NCBI GenBank assembly: GCA_946803715.1
Contig: CAMPET010000332.1
Coordinates: 1-37,127 of the forward strand
DNA: 37,127 nucleotides
Source of the DNA: Beroe ovata
Lineage: Eukaryota; Ctenophora; Nuda; Beroida; Beroidae
Reading direction: 5' to 3'
Positions 11,501-21,286 of this stretch are shown in pieces. Numbering within the stretch: position 1 is the stretch's first letter; each line of letters starts with the position of its first letter. The notes beneath the pieces are model-generated. The model was not told where the DNA came from and ran no database searches. It worked only from the letters and a program-made list of their open reading frames with translations. The position numbers and the translations under genes are program-made.

Positions 11501-14500
11501 GTGGCTCTTTATTTTTAATGGGTGTGTCTTATTCTTAGCAGAAAGGTAATTGCACACTGTTTAGTGTTAATGAATGAGCCAAGGACGCATTAGAGAGAAC
11601 AATTGCCCTCATTTGAAATGGGTATTTGGAGATGCATATTTGTAATTTGGTACACCAGCGTATTATTGGATCACATGGTAGTCCGTAGTGCGGTTGGCAT
11701 TCACTATTGTACAAATAATCTTCATGACTAATTGATAGATGCTAAAGAGTGCTCTAGAGTGCAATTTGTGTATACTTCTGTGTTGTGTTTTCATGATAGA
11801 CATTCCATTCGGTCCACTAGGGCCTATGATTTAACCCTACCTCATGTAAAATGATACACCACTTTCTAAGAATCCAACAAAAATCAGTTCAATTTTTTTC
11901 TGGCAGGTGTAATCTGATGATGATTTGGATCGATTCATTTAGTTTGATTTTTGTATTTGTCTAAACCATATGTTCGCATGGGATCATCATTCACAAATCA
12001 AACTCAACTATCTGACAGGTCTCCTTGCTCATATGAACCATGATAATTGGCAAATATTCGCTTCGAGACGTTGAAACGTTTGTCAACAGATCAAAATCAA
12101 AGAATACTCATGGCAGCACTCAACTTTTGGAGACACTACTTCTTGTGATGACAGTTTGGTTTATTATGGCATATCTAACAGCTACTACGATCTCAAAAGA
12201 CGCTTAAAAACGCGTTATGCAATCATAAATTAGATGATATTTTTGGTGATTTGTATTTTTGGTGATATATTATTTCAGAGCTGAGCTGTGTGTCTTACCT
12301 ATCCCCAATAATATCTGGGTGGTCAGGGAATAAATGGGTGCCGTCTTGACCGTTATCAGAATTCAGCAAACAGATCTTGTATAAATACTCCTGAAAACAT
12401 GAATGATCATATTTTAACTGACTTGCAATGAAGGGATAATAGTTTGTTAAAGCTAGATTCACTGCATCAAAATGAGCTTCATGAATTTGTCACAGTATGC
12501 CACTTACAAACATTTAACCTGTTACAAAATCTTATATAACCATTCATAACAAAACAGAAACACTGAAAAAAGGCGAGGACTGACTTCATTGTCGTTTGTG
12601 TTAAGGACAGACTTAACACAACCAAAACACAACAATCCCGCGTGTGTGTGTGAGTGTGTGTNNNNNNNNNNNNNNNNNNNNNNNNNNNNNNNNNNNNNNN
12701 NNNTGTGTGTGTATTACCTGATCAGCAGGGCAGTACGGTCTCACGAAGTATACACAAGTCGCAGCAGAGGGGTTCTCAACGGGGCGTCTGTAGAAGTCGT
12801 CCGCTTTGAACGCCTCAGGAGGCAGGATTCTCTGTGAGATGGGAATATATATGATAGAGGCATGAAACCCCTGCCTGGAATACCAATGATAGTCCCAAAC
12901 ATTTGTTGCAACTGCAGAGTTGAGCCCTTTATCGTTGCAAGTAGAAGCGATCTAGCAACTATAGCGAAATCAACGCGCGGTTCAATTCTATAGTGCGCGC
13001 AATAAATCTGCTTGTGATCGTTCTTTGATAGGTAGAATGTCGCTAAGATTTCGCGCCATACTCCAGGAAAACAAGCGGCACTGATAGGTTATCACGTACC
13101 GATAGCTCTGCTCCAAATCCACCCTGGAACACCCACGGTTCAGGGTCTCTGGGCATGGGTCTCCGAGTTAATGAACATTCATTCTTCTCTGAGAAGAGAG
13201 AGGGGTTTGAAATTAGTTTTAAATAAATTGAGAATGACATACTGGAATGGGAATATCAGTTATAGTCTTTAGAGCACTAGTAACTTACCAACACGCGAAA
13301 CGAATGCCTTAGCACGACACAGCACACTCTCTATCTCAATAACATAGGGGTGAATTTCATAGTGTAACGATCTGTTAGGTCCATCTATCTTACTGAAAAG
13401 CTGGATTATGATATCACTCTTCATTCTGAATTGTTCCGCCTGAAACATCAACATGTTCCTAATGAGTACTGGTGACAGCGAATTGGTGCTAGTTTTTCTG
13501 ATAGAACAATGATTGAGCAGCGGCATTGCAATAATTGGTTATGTTTACTGTTTAGTATGAACTGTAATCTACATCAATAGGGATCAACACGTACTCTGTC
13601 AATAGCACATTGTACATTGCACACTGTACATTGACAATATATAATAGAATACGTCCGAACAACCGAAGAATGACTGAAACGAAACTGTACATTGTTCACT
13701 GTACATTGTTCAGGGTATAGTGTATAGTGTATAGTGTATAGTGTGCATTCTATAGTATTCATTGTAAAGTGTACACTGTACAGTGAAAATTGTGCAGTAT
13801 ACATTGTACATGGTACAGCTTTGTACATTGTACATTGTAACCTGTAAATTGTACAATGTACATTGTACTCTGTACATTGTACATTGTACAAAGTACTCTG
13901 TACATTGTACAGATACCTTCCTACTCCACTCGCAGCTCAGAGTACTGTTATCCTCTACTTCTTGCTGATCAGGATCAAAGTTTACCAACCAACTCAACTC
14001 CTGCAACAACTCCACAGCTCTGGACCCATGCTGATACGGCAAGTAGAACATGTCACATAGCAGGAATATGTCCTCAATTGTCATGGGATCCTGCACAGGT
14101 ATCATCGGCGCCTCGCAGTCTAGTGGAACTGAGTGAGAATTGGGCTGAGAAGGAATGGTAAAGTTGAGGATTTCTTCAGATTGACCAACTTAAATAATCA
14201 GCATCTGTCTAAATGAGGATGTTCGCCCTATCCATGATGTGTTCATTCATACGTTGTGGAATGTCATCAGATGGAGAGGGAGCAGTCTTCTTCTCCCCTG
14301 ACTCACTCTCAACACTCATCATCTCCTCTGTGTGGGGCGAATCTGTCTTCTCGGGAACGTTCTAGAAACGGAAATATACCTTTTACATACGGTAAATTAT
14401 TATCACCAGTCTTCTCACCCTCATCTCACCTCTACATCTCACCAAATCTCACCTCCACGCTTCACTTAATCTCACTAACGCCTGACGAAATCCCACCCTC

Positions 14501-17028
14501 TCATCTCCACATTTCACCAGATCTCATACCCTAATCTCCCCAAATCTCACCATCACCTGACCACATTATCCTCTGACCACTTCTCACCGCCACATCTCAC
14601 CCTTACCTCCACATCCATGGACTCGAGTGAATTATCGCCACGGGTAATAAGCGGAATCTCCGTAGTGCAATTTTCCGTAGCCGAGAATTTGGGTAGCCAG
14701 TCGACGACAGCGCTTGCCAGTGCTTTGCTCGGATCATAGATATCCTCTGAACTCTCATCATCTGTTTCTATGCTCAGTTTACTCCACGAAGCGAGGGTGT
14801 GTAGTGGGATGTAGTTTATCTGGTGAGATGGAACATTAAGCACAGACACTCAGGATTTCAATAATTTAGAGTCATAAAATCGTTTTGAATTGAACTTGCG
14901 TGTTAATAAACGAAACAATACATCTGAAATATTGCAGATGGTCGTACTTCGTACTCGCAGTTTGGGTTGGTCAGGACACCTGACAGAAGAGGGACCAGAG
15001 CCGGGGACCGACCCGAATAGGGCCCTAGGAAGAGGCGTCGCTTGTCGTAGTCATTAGCATGGAGATTGTCCCATATCATGACTTTCCGTCTGAGAACTTT
15101 GTTTACCGCCCGAATAGATGCACAGGAGATGTGCTTGCTGATAACACGGGGTCCTGTGGGAGTGTGGGGAGTGTGGTCATGCTACAATGGGAGAGAGGGA
15201 TAGTGGGAGTGTGGTCATGGTACAATGAGATAGAAAGGGAGTGGGAGAGAAGGAGTGTGGAAGTAGGACTGTGGGAGTGGAAGTGTGGGAGTGTAGACTG
15301 TAGGACTGTGGGAGAGAGGGAGTGATGGATTGTTGGAGTGGGATAGAGGGAGCGTGCGAGTGGGATAGAGCGAGTGGGGAAGTGTGGGAGTGTTGTAGAT
15401 AAGGACTGTGGGATAGAGGGAGTGGGGGAGTGTGGGAGTAGGGCTGTGGGAGAGAGGGAGTGTGGGAGTGGGATAGAGGGAGTGTGGAAGTGGGAGAAGG
15501 GCTGTGGGAGAGAGGGAGTGTGGGAGTGTTGAAGTGCGAACAAGATATCTATAGAGTGTATCATGTATCATGTGCATTGTACAACGTGTTGACTGTTGTA
15601 AGTTATCACCTCCTATCTGCGCACATTCCGACATATCCCACATAATGTCAAGTATAATAGCGACATATTGTGGACACCGCTGAACCACACTGACACCACC
15701 GCATCACAGTTACACCAAAACATCGCGCCGAGGCCACAGCAATACTGACACCATTACTGACATTATCTTATAACGCTGACACGACTCACCTGTCCAAAGG
15801 ATCTCAATTCCCAAGTTTAGCTCTCGGCCAATGGTTGGTAAGTATGTTGACTCGTAGAAAGAAGGTTGACAGTACGCTTCACAGTATTCTGAGAGAGTAT
15901 GAATGGGTGTGTGATGTGTTAAAAATGTACAGTGGCATTATGTACAGTGCATAATATGTACTATACTACTATTGTATGCCATTGCATATTGTGTGCAGTT
16001 GGGGCAGTTGTGCAATGTACAATGTATGGTCCAGTGCACCATGTATGGTCTAGTGCACAATGTATGGTGTAAAAAGACTTTATAGCCTACAGTAGCATAG
16101 CCGATAGCGTTTACAAGACAGGCAGGTCGCCACACACACACACACACACACACACACTCTCTCCCCCTCCTACCCGTAGGACAGAATAGGAATGTATCCG
16201 GGGCTCCCAGATGGTGGTACACCTCGTTAGTGACATACGCCTGGGCGTGGGCCGGTGTATGGAACTTAGCCTCGTCTTTGGGGTGGAGTTGCGGCTCAAT
16301 GTCGTCAAACAGAAGTGCGAATGACTCGCATCCAAGCTCACGGACCTGTGATTGTGGGTAAAGATGGCATGATGCATATCTTTGGCGCCAGCTCTTAGCC
16401 TGGCTTTAACCACGTGGTTAATTATCACACATATACCTGGTCTAATTTATCCTTGAGAAGTTTCATTTCCTTGTCCGAGCTGTAAATCATGTCCAGGCCG
16501 GGAGAGAGCGCGTAGATAAACCTGATGTTGTGCAGCTTCGACTCCTCTATCAGTCGACGGAGTTGCTCCGATTCGGACACGGAATACGGCACTCGCCATA
16601 CACTCCGGTGCTTGAAATCATCCTTCGGCGCGTACATGAATGTGTTCATGCCAAACTGCGATATCCTGAAACCGAGAAGTTACTTCTATCAAGAGAAACG
16701 AAGATTGGAATTACAGTACACTTTTTTGTTCGCTTTGGATGTCGAATAGGTAAATCACTTACCGAGGGAAAAGTTGTGCTCTTTGTTTCATTGTCCATGG
16801 TTTCCCGTAAAAACCTGAAAAAGACCATAATCAATAACGGATGAATTCGAAAGTTGATAGGGACTGCAAGTTGGGATTTGTGAAAGAGCATTCCGTAGCT
16901 GGTCTGTAGGAACCGAGCCTTGTGATGACTGAAGAGTGTTCAAATACCTAATGAAAACATCAAGATAAAATCGGGGATTAGAAAAACTGATCACCTTCAA
17001 CAACTCCACACACAAAAGGTTTGGACAT
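8528..17028 (-). CDS. OGA: Protein O-GlcNAcase (bifunctional OGA), 17 exons
   Basis: OGA removes O-linked N-acetylglucosamine from Ser/Thr of nuclear and cytoplasmic proteins. Exons in transcript order: 16995-17028, 16763-16814, 16437-16665, 16174-16345, 15790-15888, 14948-15153, 14607-14819, 14253-14361, 13917-14128, 13289-13439, 13100-13188, 12718-12831, 12299-12390, 11196-11391 (or the copies at 10624-10715 and 9505-9700), 9044-9206, 8793-8902 and 8528-8635. Frames join throughout to give about 782 aa (human 916). The N-terminus [15 protein letters not shown] starts the GH84 barrel. MYAPKDD, LSPGLD, the catalytic Asp pair in LLFDDIE (about D119/D120) and [10 protein letters not shown] are all present, so hydrolase activity is expected. 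A helical stalk ([17 protein letters not shown]) follows, then a C-terminal GNAT fold. Exons 13-15 occur twice in the assembly. The acidic linker is shorter than in vertebrates. Confidence 0.95.
9225..9257. repeat. Short repeat insertion present in only one of two allelic-like copies
   Basis: A stretch of about 33 bp containing GCCGGATGTTATCTGTCC interrupts OGA intron 14. At the matching place in the other copy (near 10910-10922) the intron sequence runs on without it. The same string is found at 8251-8300 and 19304-19334. Confidence 0.75.
9260..9504. repeat. AGCAACAC-type tandem repeat in OGA intron 14
   Basis: Short degenerate units around GTAGCAACAC, CACGATCACTCATAG and ACACGTTAGG...CACGTGACAC repeat through the intron between exons 14 and 15. 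The second copy (10920-11190) has a related but rearranged array, typical of an unstable intronic minisatellite. Confidence 0.65.
10805..12478 (-). repeat. Duplicated block of OGA exons 13-15, copy 2
   Basis: This second copy holds exon 13 (12299-12390), exon 14 (11196-11391) and a truncated exon 15 (10805-10897) that stops at the N after codons for FNLL. Because exon 15 is incomplete here, a transcript must use the complete exon 15 at 9044-9206. The predicted peptides of exons 13 and 14 are the same in both copies. Confidence 0.85.
12650..12713. repeat. TG microsatellite with 42-N gap in OGA intron 12
   Basis: A (TG)n run is interrupted by Ns at 12662-12703 and resumes just before the splice donor of exon 12. 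The true repeat length is unknown. Confidence 0.9.
13600..13912. repeat. TGTACATTGTAC tandem array in OGA intron 9
   Basis: More than 300 bp of intron are built from degenerate TGTACATTG/TGTACACTG units. The core TGTACA is self-complementary, so either strand can fold. Related units recur at about 15930-16075 in intron 4. Confidence 0.85.
14400..14606. repeat. Pyrimidine-rich ATCTCACC repeat in OGA intron 7
   Basis: Degenerate units such as CATCTCACC, CCAAATCTCACC and CTCCACATTTCACC fill most of the intron between exons 7 and 8 on the + strand. Confidence 0.7.
15155..15540. repeat. Purine-rich GTGGGAGAGAGGGAG minisatellite in OGA intron 5
   Basis: Nearly 400 bp of strongly strand-asymmetric G/A-rich units (GGGAGTGTGGGAGTGGGATAGA and variants) lie within the intron between exons 5 and 6. 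The transcribed OGA RNA carries the C/U-rich strand. Long minus-strand open frames here are products of the repeat. Confidence 0.85.
16129..16158. repeat. CA microsatellite in OGA intron 4
   Basis: A (CA)n run lies close to the splice donor of exon 4. Confidence 0.9.
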
Positions 17029-17549
17029 GACCAAACTGCAGCACTTTCACTCCATCTCAATCTAATCTCTTTACATCTAAGAGTAATATGGAAGATGGTT
17101 ATCTTCAATCTATATTGAGCATGTTATTGCTGTATGTTATAGTGGTTGGTGAAGGTTTTATCTGCACACAAGATATTCCCAGAAAGTCTCACTAGCTTGA
17201 TTGAATACAATTATACTTAAAAACATAATCATCATATTGAACATAATCAACCTTTTCTTACACACAATCTGGTAGTCGGTAGAGTAATGCAGCAAACTTT
17301 GAACTGCCTTAAAACTGTAGTAATAAGCATGAGATAACCGCTGTGAAAGACCTTACATAAAGGAAGAGTAAAATAAAGTGATATCATTCCAATCCGACTA
17401 AAGCAGTATCTGTCAAATGTCAATACAGAAATAAACAGAGGGTACTGCAGATCGCTGGTCTGAAGTGCTAAAAACTACTAAAACTCAGCCCTTGAGCTAC
17501 AACAATAATCTGTGTCTGCTTGTGTATTTGAGATGACACTATCATCGCA
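17029..17549. other. Spacer between OGA start and TAK1-like stop
   Basis: These 521 bp lie between two minus-strand genes. They should contain the OGA promoter and 5' UTR and the 3' UTR of the kinase. No ORF or repeat of note was seen. Confidence 0.5.
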
Positions 17550-18839
17550 TCAGTTGTGATCCAGGGCATAGTTTAACTGCCGATTGAGTGAATCATTTTC
17601 ACTCCTCAGCATCGACAGCTTCACTTGTTTCTCCTCATTAGCAGCATTGATACTTGAATACCTTGCTGTGGCAACTTGGTACCCGTCTGACAAATCTCTG
17701 ACAGCACTTTTTTGCTGCCTCAAATGAGTCCTCAATTGCTCGAGTTCTATCAAGGCCTGCACATGTTGCCTATGTATTTCACAGCTTTCTGACAGGGTGG
17801 GAATGTGTCGATAAGGTTGAATTGAAGAATCTTTTTCTTTCTTTGGTGGAAGAGGGGTTGAAGTTACTGGCATGTTATGTGCCACAGTTGGAGAGGGACT
17901 GCAGGAGGATGGAGTATTAGGAAACATGGGCGGTGATGGTTGTGCTACATTAGATGCATGTGATGGGCCTGGTTCTGGGGTTGAGGGATACTGTGATTCT
18001 GACACTTCATCAACTCTAGTTATTTCAGTCCATACTTTATCAAGAACGTGGCATATGGAAGAAAATGGTGGGCGTTGTTTTGGATCATGAGACCAACAGA
18101 GATCAATAAGTGTTCTTATAGAGGGTGGGATACTTTGAGGGAGTGGTGGCCGATTTTTCTTAGCAACTGTGCGCATAACTTTGTATGAATTGAGCCCTTG
18201 GAATGGTATTTTCCTCATAATGACCTCCCACATAACAATACCAAAGCTATACACATCACATTTTTCATCATATGTGGTAGAGGTAATCACTTCAGGTGCC
18301 ATCCAAGCAACAGTCCCTTTAGCATTGGACATGAGGGTATGGACATCGCATGCAGTACCAAAGTCACATATTTTCACATGATCATCTTTCAAAAGTATAT
18401 TGGAGCTTTTCAAATCTCTGTGTATCATAGGCTTAGGTTTTGTGTTATGTAAATATGCAATAGCCTCTGCAATCTCAGCCCACCAGACTACCATATGTTC
18501 TTTAGTGTAGTCAATGTCAATTCTTTTATGCAATAGGTTGTAAAGGGATCCTTGGTTAGCAAGCTCCATTACAATCATGCACTTCACCCCAACATGCATG
18601 CCATAGATTTGTATAATATTCTTGTGGGAGACAGAGCCCAAAACTTCAACTTCAGTTCTGAATGCTTCAATTTCAGACTGTGTTTCAAACACTTTTACTG
18701 CTACATCTCTGCCATTCCAAACAGCAGTACTTACAGTACCAAAACTTCCTCGGTCAATAAGAGAGGTAATATTGATTGAATTTGAGTCAATCTCAAGGAT
18801 AGCCTTTGGGAGAGTATCAAAGAAAGCATGTGACCCCAT
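17550..18839 (-). CDS. TAK1/MAP3K7-like protein kinase, intronless
   Basis: This is a 429-aa serine/threonine kinase. TAK1-family kinases relay TGF-beta, TNF, IL-1 and Toll signals to NF-kB and JNK/p38 in the cytoplasm. The kinase domain spans residues about 24-275: glycine loop DRGSFGTV, VAVK Lys49, alpha-C Glu63, HRDLKSSN (140-147), DFG (159-161) and APE (181-183). The stretch ICDFGTACD is characteristic of TAK1. The activation loop keeps hydroxyl residues at the three positions phosphorylated in human TAK1 (here Thr168, Ser171 and Thr176). A Pro/Ser-rich linker follows, then a C-terminal coiled coil (about 355-429) where TAK1 binds TAB2/3. The protein is shorter than human TAK1. A possible acceptor lies just 5' of the ATG, so a non-coding first exon is possible. 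ASK, MLK or plant-like Raf-type kinases fit less well. Confidence 0.87.
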   Translation of the reverse strand: MGSHAFFDTLPKAILEIDSNSINITSLIDRGSFGTVSTAVWNGRDVAVKVFETQSEIEAFRTEVEVLGSVSHKNIIQIYGMHVGVKCMIVMELANQGSLYNLLHKRIDIDYTKEHMVVWWAEIAEAIAYLHNTKPKPMIHRDLKSSNILLKDDHVKICDFGTACDVHTLMSNAKGTVAWMAPEVITSTTYDEKCDVYSFGIVMWEVIMRKIPFQGLNSYKVMRTVAKKNRPPLPQSIPPSIRTLIDLCWSHDPKQRPPFSSICHVLDKVWTEITRVDEVSESQYPSTPEPGPSHASNVAQPSPPMFPNTPSSCSPSPTVAHNMPVTSTPLPPKKEKDSSIQPYRHIPTLSESCEIHRQHVQALIELEQLRTHLRQQKSAVRDLSDGYQVATARYSSINAANEEKQVKLSMLRSENDSLNRQLNYALDHN

Positions 18840-19300
18840 ACCATTATGAACCTGACAAACAGGGACTGATTAGTAATGAGATAGTATCGGTTACAACATG
18901 CTGAGTTTAGACCACCTTCATCTTGGAAAATCAATAATATAAAACCACATTTTTCTTTAAATCAGTCAATATGCGCATGAAGTAACATTTAGGTACACCA
19001 TACATAATTCAAAACATTCTTTGACAGCCATTGCATGAAGTTTGGTAAACTAGATACCAGGTTCCAACATGCAACATGGCTAACTGGCAACTGGGTATCT
19101 ATATCATGTACATTGTTAGTACCATGTACATTTACCAACTCGAAGTAGAACTGTGATAGTCATGAATGTGAAAGGGAAAATGATATGACTTACTGGGACA
19201 ATCCATGATTGGCCACCGAGTCACGTGAATTTTTATCATGAAACCTCATTTTTCAGTAATTATTACGCCATACATGCATGGTGCACATTTTGTTAGATTT
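18840..19300. other. Upstream region of the TAK1-like gene
   Basis: This AT-rich sequence lies 5' of the kinase start. It probably contains the promoter and 5' UTR, but I cannot define elements. No coding signal is seen. Confidence 0.45.
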
Positions 19301-19303
19301 TAT

Positions 19304-19334
19304 TTGCCAGATGTTATCCGTCCACTGTTTCTCT
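19304..19334. repeat. Short repeat (GCCGGATGTTATCTGTCC family), copy 3
   Basis: This copy carries GCCAGATGTTATCCGTCC and CACTGTTTCTC directly abutting the foldback element that starts at 19336. The adjacency suggests nested insertion. Confidence 0.7.
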
Positions 19335-19335
19335 T

Positions 19336-19423
19336 GTAGGATTTCACCCTACCCTTGCTGGCGGGATTTTATCCCTGGCAAGGATTGAAAATCGCGCGCA
19401 CCGACGGTAGGGTAAAATCCTAC
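19336..19423. repeat. 88-bp foldback (MITE-like) element
   Basis: It has inverted ends of 18 bp, GTAGGATTTCACCCTACC and GGTAGGGTAAAATCCTAC, and an internal part with TTGCTGGCGGGATTTTATCC. A copy in the opposite orientation lies at 7489-7604, where it carries an extra internal segment. No coding capacity. Confidence 0.8.
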
Positions 19424-19666
19424 AACTGTTCATGTTTCTCGCGCACGGTTCCAGCGAAACAGACCTTCGAATATTCGATAAAGAAATAACAGAGGTCAGA
19501 TAAAATCTGACAAGATTTTCTGTTATATCGTCGGCGCGGCGCCAGGCAATCAATTTCCCACCACTCCACCAGCCAGGGTCGTGAATCAGGATAGAAGCCC
19601 GTTGTGTGCGTGTACACTTCATTCTACTCTCAAGTCTCAACTCTGTGAATTGATCTTCAATTCGAT

Positions 19667-19736
19667 CCGAAAAGCCGAGTCTTCACCAAAGCAAAGGGCC
19701 GGGCCTTTGCACTTTGGTGAAGACTCGACTTTTCGG
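19667..19736. repeat. 70-bp palindrome A
   Basis: Two arms of about 34 bp form an imperfect palindrome centred on GGGCCGGGCC. Each arm holds GAGTCTTCACCAAAG or its complement. A few mismatches and a small indel separate the arms. Confidence 0.85.
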
Positions 19737-19789
19737 TCCATGGACTCCATATTGTCGGGCGATGCCAGACCGCTGATGCAAGCCGCGAT

Positions 19790-19960
19790 GCAAGCGGCTT
19801 GCGTCTGAGAATAAGTTTGCGCCGCGCGCGCGAAACGAAATTCTCGACAGGGTCTATCATCGATCGACAAACTCCATAGGCCTGTTCATGTTTCGGCCTT
19901 CGATGAAGCTGAAGTCGCGCGCGCGCGCGAGAAACAGAGGTCAGATGAAATTGCAGAGTG
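19790..19960. repeat. CpG-rich repeat segment, inverse of 7.9 kb copy
   Basis: It contains GCGCGCGCGAAACGAAATTC, then CTCGACAGGGTCTATCATCG, the reverse complement of sequence near 7900-7950. A second run of alternating GC lies at about 19916-19929. Confidence 0.75.
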
Positions 19961-19962
19961 CA

Positions 19963-20012
19963 GACGGTAGGTAAAAACTTTTCAGATATCTGAAAAGTTT
20001 TTGCCTACCGTC
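19963..20012. repeat. 50-bp near-perfect palindrome B
   Basis: Arms of 25 bp with no spacer differ at one position. The left arm starts GACGGTAGG and the centre is CAGATATCTG. The outer motif recalls the GGTAGGG ends of the nearby foldback element. Confidence 0.9.
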
Positions 20013-20223
20013 CGCGTCGGCGCTGAGCAATATAAATAGTAATAATTCAATTCCGCTTTTGTTAGATTATAAGATAGGGCTAAAATCTCGATCTCGCCAT
20101 CGAGGGTAGGGAGAAATCCTACGTTTAAATTATGAATTACAGATATGACTTAACTTACAGTCTAGTTACTCTAAGTCTTAAAAGAATACTGAATAGAACA
20201 TAGAGGATCAAGATATAGATAAG

Positions 20224-20288
20224 CTGCCCAATGCTCATTGACATAAGGGTGAGAAGTTCTCACCCTTATGTCAATGAGCAATGGGCAG
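20224..20288. repeat. 65-bp near-perfect palindrome C
   Basis: Arms of 32 bp are separated by a single G and differ at one position. The left arm begins CTGCCCAATG and the centre is GTGAGAAGTTCTCAC. A transcript of either strand would fold into a long hairpin. Confidence 0.92.
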
Positions 20289-20635
20289 AGAACTGAGAAT
20301 CTCTCAAAGGTGGAGCAGTGATACTGATGTTTTTTTTGTCAATATCATACACTAAGCAATACCAATACCATGCAGCAGCATCATAGGTAATACTCAGACT
20401 CAGAGATTGGACGATTAGACACTAATTAGTGTACACAAGCCATTTAGTAGTCTAATCTATTTCCTTGTTTTATGTACAAGCCAATGTGCAATGCCATGCA
20501 AATACGATCCCATAGAAACGTTGATTTGTTATCGGAGACGTTGTTGGTTGTACTTGTATTGAACTTTTCTGATCATCCAAAACCCTTATCAAATAACACT
20601 GGTGACTTTGGATCTCTGCTAAAACTGTAAACAAG

Positions 20636-21242
20636 ATGATGCGACAAACTAAGAAGAAGGACAAAGTGGGAAATGATCGACCCCTCACTCAAAAGGTAGG
20701 ACACACACACACAAACACACACACACANACACACGCACACACACACACTGACACACAAACATAGACACAGACACACAGACACAGACTGACACAGACACAC
20801 ACACACACACAGGTACGGAGACTGAAGGAGAAGGACGTGATAGAAGAAACGAGCAGTGAGGAGGTATTTCTGGATATGGAGGAGGATCTGACAAACGCAC
20901 AGGATGCCGTCTGTAACAACATTCGGGATGTTACCTCACGGTAATGGAACAATCACAACAGAATAGTTGCTATGGTAACAACACCCACTACACGGCAACT
21001 GCTGTATATACAGTTGCTATGGCAACACAGTCCACACCAACCTATCGTATTGTTGCTCTCAGCTCATCTCACAAACTCAATACCCCAGATTCGAGCACTT
21101 GACGAGAGTTCTAAAGACGAAGCAAAGATATTGTCACAGTGCCACGTCCTGGCTCCTCATCATGATTATCGTACCGTTCTGGTTGTACGCCGCCATATTC
21201 GTGTCACTGACTATTGACACCTACAGGAAGGACGTCAACTGA
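20636..21242 (+). CDS. Small tail-anchored coiled-coil protein, unrecognised
   Basis: Three exons, 20636-20695, 20813-20940 and 21089-21242, join in frame with GT-AG sites to encode about 113 aa. The start MMRQTKKKDK follows an in-frame stop at 20603, so it is a reasonable start unless an upstream exon exists. The middle is acidic and helical (VIEETSSEEVFLDMEEDL, then NNIRDVTSRFEHLTRVL). One hydrophobic segment near the C-terminus (WLLIMIIVPFWLYAAIFVSL) is followed by about nine residues (TIDTYRKDVN). This layout suggests a tail-anchored membrane protein, possibly SNARE-like, but I see no conserved SNARE zero-layer residue and assign no family. Intron 1 is a CA microsatellite. The stop lies 44 bp from the convergent RAD51AP1-like stop. 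Confidence 0.6.
20700..20812. repeat. CA/CACAGA microsatellite forming intron 1 of the small membrane-protein gene
   Basis: Almost the whole intron between the donor at 20696 and the acceptor at 20812 is (AC)n with ACAGAC variants, plus one undetermined base at 20728. The terminal CACACACAG doubles as the splice acceptor. Confidence 0.85.
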
Positions 21243-21286
21243 CACCAGCTACTGCATGACTTGATGTCAAACATAACCGACTGATC

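Noticed and set aside
15103-15688. Minus frames of about 155 codons rich in His/Ser/Pro/Leu
   Set aside because: They are translations of the purine-rich intronic minisatellite of OGA, with repeat-derived composition only.
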